This document shows, piece after piece, positions 61,218 to 64,000 of a stretch of DNA of 64,000 nt. The notes beneath the pieces were generated by a model. It did no database searches and had not been told where the DNA came from. It was given only the letters and a program-made list of their open reading frames with translations. The number at the start of each line of letters is the position of its first letter. Positions within the stretch are counted from its first letter, which is position 1. The DNA lies in contig NZ_CP041405.1 in the NCBI RefSeq assembly GCF_007066085.1, positions 3,631,001 to 3,695,000 of the forward strand, read 5' to 3'. The position numbers and the translations under genes are program-made. Source of the DNA: Paenibacillus thiaminolyticus. GTDB lineage: Bacteria; Bacillota; Bacilli; Paenibacillales; Paenibacillaceae.

Positions 61218-62639
61218 TTATTTGAGATCAGGTTGCTCGGCCGGATCTCCCCAGCATTCGACGTTGGGAAGCGATTGGAAATTCGAGAGATGGAAGACCG
61301 GGTTGCGGCCCTGACGCTTCTGCTCCCGATAATCCTTCAGCGCGTCGAAGGCGATTCGGCCCAGCATTACAATGGCAATCAGGTTCGTAATGGCCATGAA
61401 CGCCATGAACAGGTCGGCCAAATCCCATACGATAGCGACCTTGGCAACAGACCCGAACAGAACCATGCCCACCACGGCGAGACGATAAAGGAACAGCCAC
61501 TTTTTACTGTTTTTGATAAACTCGATATTCGTCTCCCCATAAAAATAGTTGCCGACGACCGAGGTGAAGGCGAGAAGGAACACGGCAATCGCGACGAAGC
61601 CAACGGCCCAGCTGCCAATATGATTGGCCAACGCGGCCTGAACAAGCTCAATACCCGTCAGATCCTCGGCGCCGTACGCGCTGGAGAACAGAACGATAAA
61701 AGCGGTCGCGCTGCACACCAACAGCGTGTCCACAAATACGCCCAAGGCTTGAACCAAGCCCTGCTTCGCCGGATGGGTGACGTCGGCCGCGGCCGCGGCA
61801 TTCGGGGCGCTGCCCATTCCCGCTTCATTGGAGAACAGACCCCGCTTAATCCCCATCATGATCGCAGCGCCCAATCCGCCGCCGGCCACTTGCTCGAAGC
61901 CAAATGCGCTCCGGAAAATGAGTCCGATCACCGCCGGGAGCTCCGATATATTGGTAACGACGATGTAAAGGGCAAGGAGTACGTAACCGCCCGCCATAAC
62001 GGGAACCAAGTATTCGGAAGCCTTCACGATTCGCTGTACGCCGCCAAAAATGACATATGCGGTGAGGCCAGCGACAACGATGCCTACCCAGAAGCGATCC
62101 ATGCCGTAGGCGCTCTCCAAGGCAAGCGAAAGCGTGTTCGCTTGCACCGAGTTAAATACAAGGCCGTAGCATATGGTGATGAGAACGGCGAACAGCACGC
62201 CCATCCAGCGTTTGTTCAGCCCTTTCTCCATATAATAGGCAGGCCCGCCGCGGAAGCCGCCTTTATCCTTTACCTTATAGATTTGCGCCAGTGTCGATTC
62301 AATGAAAGCAGTGGCCGATCCGAGCAAGGCGATAAGCCACATCCAGAAGACGGCTCCCGGTCCCCCCGCAGCAATCGCGAGCGCTACCCCCGCCAGGTTC
62401 CCCGTGCCTACCCGGGAAGCCGTGCTGATGCAAAAAGCGCCAAACGAGGATACCCCGCCTTGACCGCCTTTGGAGCTGCCTGCGCCTTCTCCCAATAAGC
62501 GAACCATCTCGCCCGCCATTCTAAATTGGACGAACTTCGTTCTGAACGTGAAGTACAAGCCTGCCGCAACCAGAATAACAATCAGTACATAAGACCATAT
62601 CGTATTGTTGAAAGAAATAAAATCGTAAATAAACTCCAA
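61218..62639 (-). CDS. Alanine/glycine:cation symporter (AGCS family)
   Basis: A ~473-residue sodium-coupled amino acid symporter. Family signatures FCISTASRVGTGNLAGVALA, GPGAVFWMWLIALLGSATAF and GIKRGLFSNEAGMGSAPNAA are present. TTG 62639 is chosen, eight bases after GGAAGGTGG; an in-frame ATG at 62669 lacks an RBS and would add ten polar residues. Monocistronic. No glycine riboswitch was seen upstream. Confidence 0.92.
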   Translation of the reverse strand: MEFIYDFISFNNTIWSYVLIVILVAAGLYFTFRTKFVQFRMAGEMVRLLGEGAGSSKGGQGGVSSFGAFCISTASRVGTGNLAGVALAIAAGGPGAVFWMWLIALLGSATAFIESTLAQIYKVKDKGGFRGGPAYYMEKGLNKRWMGVLFAVLITICYGLVFNSVQANTLSLALESAYGMDRFWVGIVVAGLTAYVIFGGVQRIVKASEYLVPVMAGGYVLLALYIVVTNISELPAVIGLIFRSAFGFEQVAGGGLGAAIMMGIKRGLFSNEAGMGSAPNAAAAADVTHPAKQGLVQALGVFVDTLLVCSATAFIVLFSSAYGAEDLTGIELVQAALANHIGSWAVGFVAIAVFLLAFTSVVGNYFYGETNIEFIKNSKKWLFLYRLAVVGMVLFGSVAKVAIVWDLADLFMAFMAITNLIAIVMLGRIAFDALKDYREQKRQGRNPVFHLSNFQSLPNVECWGDPAEQPDLK

Positions 62640-62830
62640 AATTCTATCCACCTTCCTTGTGTTCGTCAATTGTCATCAACCGCATGCAGCTACTGGAAAC
62701 GTGATATGAGGGGCCAGCCAAGAAATAGAGCTGTTCGGGTGGTAGAATCCTAGGGATTACCGTATGAAAATGTTTTACTTATTATACATTCACGAGAATT
62801 ATATGTAAATAAAATCTATTAATTGGTACT

Positions 62831-63349
62831 CTATGACCCTTGATTGGTTAACCGAATCACATCCAGCAATGCTATTTTTTGCTTCGTCTTCTCGTGATAC
62901 AGCCATCTGTCCTTCACATGGTCCACGAACAGCACGCCATTCAGATGATCGATCTCATGCTGAATGCAGCGCGCAAGATACCCTTCCCCCTTCAGCGTGA
63001 AGGACTTCCCTTCCCGGTCCAGACTTGTCACGGTGACCGCATTCGCTCTCTTCACATGTCCGTAATAACCGGGAAACGACAAACAGGCTTCCGGTCCATC
63101 CTGTTCCCCGCTTAATTCCACGATCTCAGGATTGATTAGCTCGATTAAGCCTTCGCCGCAATCCATTACGATCACTCTCCGCAGGACCCCCACCTGCGGG
63201 GCGGCGAGACCGGCGCGTCCGTCGCTGGCATACAGCGTATCCGCCATATCATCCAGCAGCTTGATGATTCGCGGCGTCAGTTCATCCACGGGCTTGGCAA
63301 CCTTGCGCAGAATCGGGTCCCCAAAAGGCAATATCGCGCGTTCTGCCAT
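62831..63349 (-). CDS. def: Peptide deformylase
   Basis: A 172-residue Fe/Zn enzyme removing the formyl group from nascent proteins. Motif 1 GRAGLAAPQVG, motif 2 EACLSFPG (the usual EGCLS has Ala for Gly), motif 3 CIQHEIDHLNGVLFVD. ATG 63349 follows GAAAGGAGTAAAGTG and overlaps the stop of the XRE regulator gene by one base. Probably a second, non-housekeeping deformylase because it lies apart from fmt and priA. Confidence 0.94.
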   Translation of the reverse strand: MAERAILPFGDPILRKVAKPVDELTPRIIKLLDDMADTLYASDGRAGLAAPQVGVLRRVIVMDCGEGLIELINPEIVELSGEQDGPEACLSFPGYYGHVKRANAVTVTSLDREGKSFTLKGEGYLARCIQHEIDHLNGVLFVDHVKDRWLYHEKTKQKIALLDVIRLTNQGS

Positions 63350-63594
63350 CACTTTACTCCTTTCTCCTTCATTGGTGGCGTATGCACCCACAAATCATTC
63401 GGCGTGCATTCCAGCGCCGTGCACAAGGCGTCTAGCGTCTCGGCCTTCATTTGCCGCGGTTGTCCGTTCATCAATGCGCTAATCGATGGGGCGGACAAAA
63501 TATAATTCGCTCGCGCGCGCAGCAAGCGGGACAATGCCGCCCCCGACCATATTCCCCTCTCCGCCATCACCTTGCGCAGCATCCATACGAGCAT
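63349..63594 (-). CDS. XRE-family HTH regulator (YozG-like)
   Basis: An 81-residue Cro/C1-type protein: GAALSRLLRARANYILSAPS as the first HTH part, ISALMNGQPRQMKAETLDAL recognition and CTALECTPNDLWVHTP end, as in YozG-type small regulators. AGGAGG precedes ATG 63594. Two perfect inverted repeats lie upstream. Its stop overlaps the deformylase start, so both are made from one mRNA. Confidence 0.88.
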   Translation of the reverse strand: MLVWMLRKVMAERGIWSGAALSRLLRARANYILSAPSISALMNGQPRQMKAETLDALCTALECTPNDLWVHTPPMKEKGVK

Positions 63595-63617
63595 ATGAAT
63601 GATCCTCCTGTTTCCGG

Positions 63618-63657
63618 AAATTTAGCTGTGGGCTAAATTTATTAGGTATTACCTAAT
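63618..63657. promoter_or_regulatory. Two adjacent perfect inverted repeats (XRE operator candidates)
   Basis: AAATTTAGC-TGTGG-GCTAAATTT (63618-63640) directly followed by ATTAGGTA-T-TACCTAAT (63641-63657). They lie 24-63 bp before the XRE start, the place of an autoregulatory operator. The second is of Cro/C1 size. Confidence 0.65.
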
Positions 63658-63757
63658 ATATGCGATAGAACGCAAAATGTCACCTGAAAATATCCTGAAA
63701 AGACAAAAAAATCATTTTCCGGCAGAGGCGCAAACGTCTATCTCCCGGCCCATGTAC

Positions 63758-64000
63758 CTATCGCCCCCGCATATTATAATGGGGAATAACCTGACAATCC
63801 GGGGCTCCGGATTGTACATGGGAGGGCGATGACCGAATATGAAGCCGCTGTATTGCGATTATTTCTTCTGGAACAACCGGATCGATCACAGCTGCCTCGA
63901 CGCCATTGTCCCGGCTCCGTATGTTCAGCACCAATGAGGTGTTCGGGTTCACAGGCGAGCCGGGGTTCAGATCGATACCGCCAAGCTGTTCGCTGTGTTC
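63758..64000 (-). CDS. Possible C-terminal part of a protein, running off the right edge
   Basis: Open from the window edge to a stop at 63758: EHSEQLGGIDLNPGSPVNPN then TSLVLNIRSRDNGVEAAVID and PVVPEEIIAIQ. Coding-like composition up to about 63840, after which the frame crosses a hairpin (ACAATCCGG-GGCT-CCGGATTGT, 63793-63815), so the true 3' end is unsure. On the other strand a TATAAT (63774-63779) and GGGAGGG (63820-63826) could begin a different gene at ATG 63840. Unresolved. Confidence 0.35.
   Translation of the reverse strand, partial: EHSEQLGGIDLNPGSPVNPNTSLVLNIRSRDNGVEAAVIDPVVPEEIIAIQRLHIRSSPSHVQSGAPDCQVIPHYNMRGR

Noticed and set aside
62640..62760. Glycine riboswitch or T-box before the AGCS symporter
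   Set aside because: None of the conserved cores could be found in the upstream 120 bp.

Overview
The window looks like a chromosomal segment of a spore-forming Paenibacillaceae member close to Paenibacillus alvei or P. thiaminolyticus. The signs are an alpha/beta-type SASP, a DUF4023 small protein, SLH-anchored surface proteins, GTG and TTG starts with strong GGAGG ribosome binding sites, Fur/YodB/MarR-type circuits of Bacillota type, and a Pro-Pro endopeptidase of the PPEP-2 type known from P. alvei. No tRNA, rRNA or CRISPR array was seen.

Layout. 1-5.7 kb: secreted and cytosolic serine hydrolase genes, an autoregulated MarR gene, a GNAT acetyltransferase, and a histidine kinase/response regulator pair behind a small secreted protein. 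5.9-7.1 kb: DUF4023 and a UbiA/MenA-type prenyltransferase. 7.3-13.8 kb: the most striking locus. A secreted PPEP metalloprotease lies behind two tandem c-di-GMP-I riboswitches. It converges on a 1687-residue VWA/MucBP/SLH surface protein that carries two PLPPVP protease sites and has its own GEMM-like leader. The two leaders are built with opposite logic (protease OFF, substrate ON), which suggests a c-di-GMP-controlled adhesion/release switch. 14.2-18.8 kb: a LacI-regulated nucleoside hydrolase/transporter/ribokinase operon with two identical 20-bp operators. 18.8-19.9 kb: a non-coding repeat element and a truncated tlyA. 20-25.8 kb: nitronate monooxygenase and a qoxABCD aa3 quinol oxidase operon.

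25.8-27.4 kb is a decayed zone (repeat copy, IS256 remnant, broken secreted-protein gene, small membrane protein). 27.5-35.6 kb holds an SDR, a split ThrE exporter, a metallo-hydrolase, a WYL regulator with a TVP38 protein, a catDE/catR-type quinone-defence cluster, a SASP and a lipoprotein. 35.7-49.6 kb holds an LRR pseudogene, pepT, a TetM-like GTPase, DinB and WYL proteins, an unusual ArsR-HTH/GyrB-type ATPase fusion, a secreted FAD protein, an ECF sigma factor with an overlapping partner gene, an APH-type kinase, and a YeeE/TusA sulfur pair. 49.8-53.3 kb is a second decayed zone with two further repeat copies flanking an MFS/MarR pair. 53.3-58.4 kb is a Fur-controlled iron-siderophore block (ferredoxin-NADP reductase, ATPase, binding protein, two permeases). 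58.4-64 kb holds a sirtuin, an RCC1-repeat secreted protein, an alanine/glycine symporter and an XRE regulator overlapping a peptide deformylase gene.

The ~640-bp repeat element occurs as two long inverted copies (18.8 and 52.6 kb) plus shorter relatives (25.9 and 50.2 kb). Each lies beside a broken gene or a short possible gene remnant. Everything here comes from reading the sequence; no database search was run.
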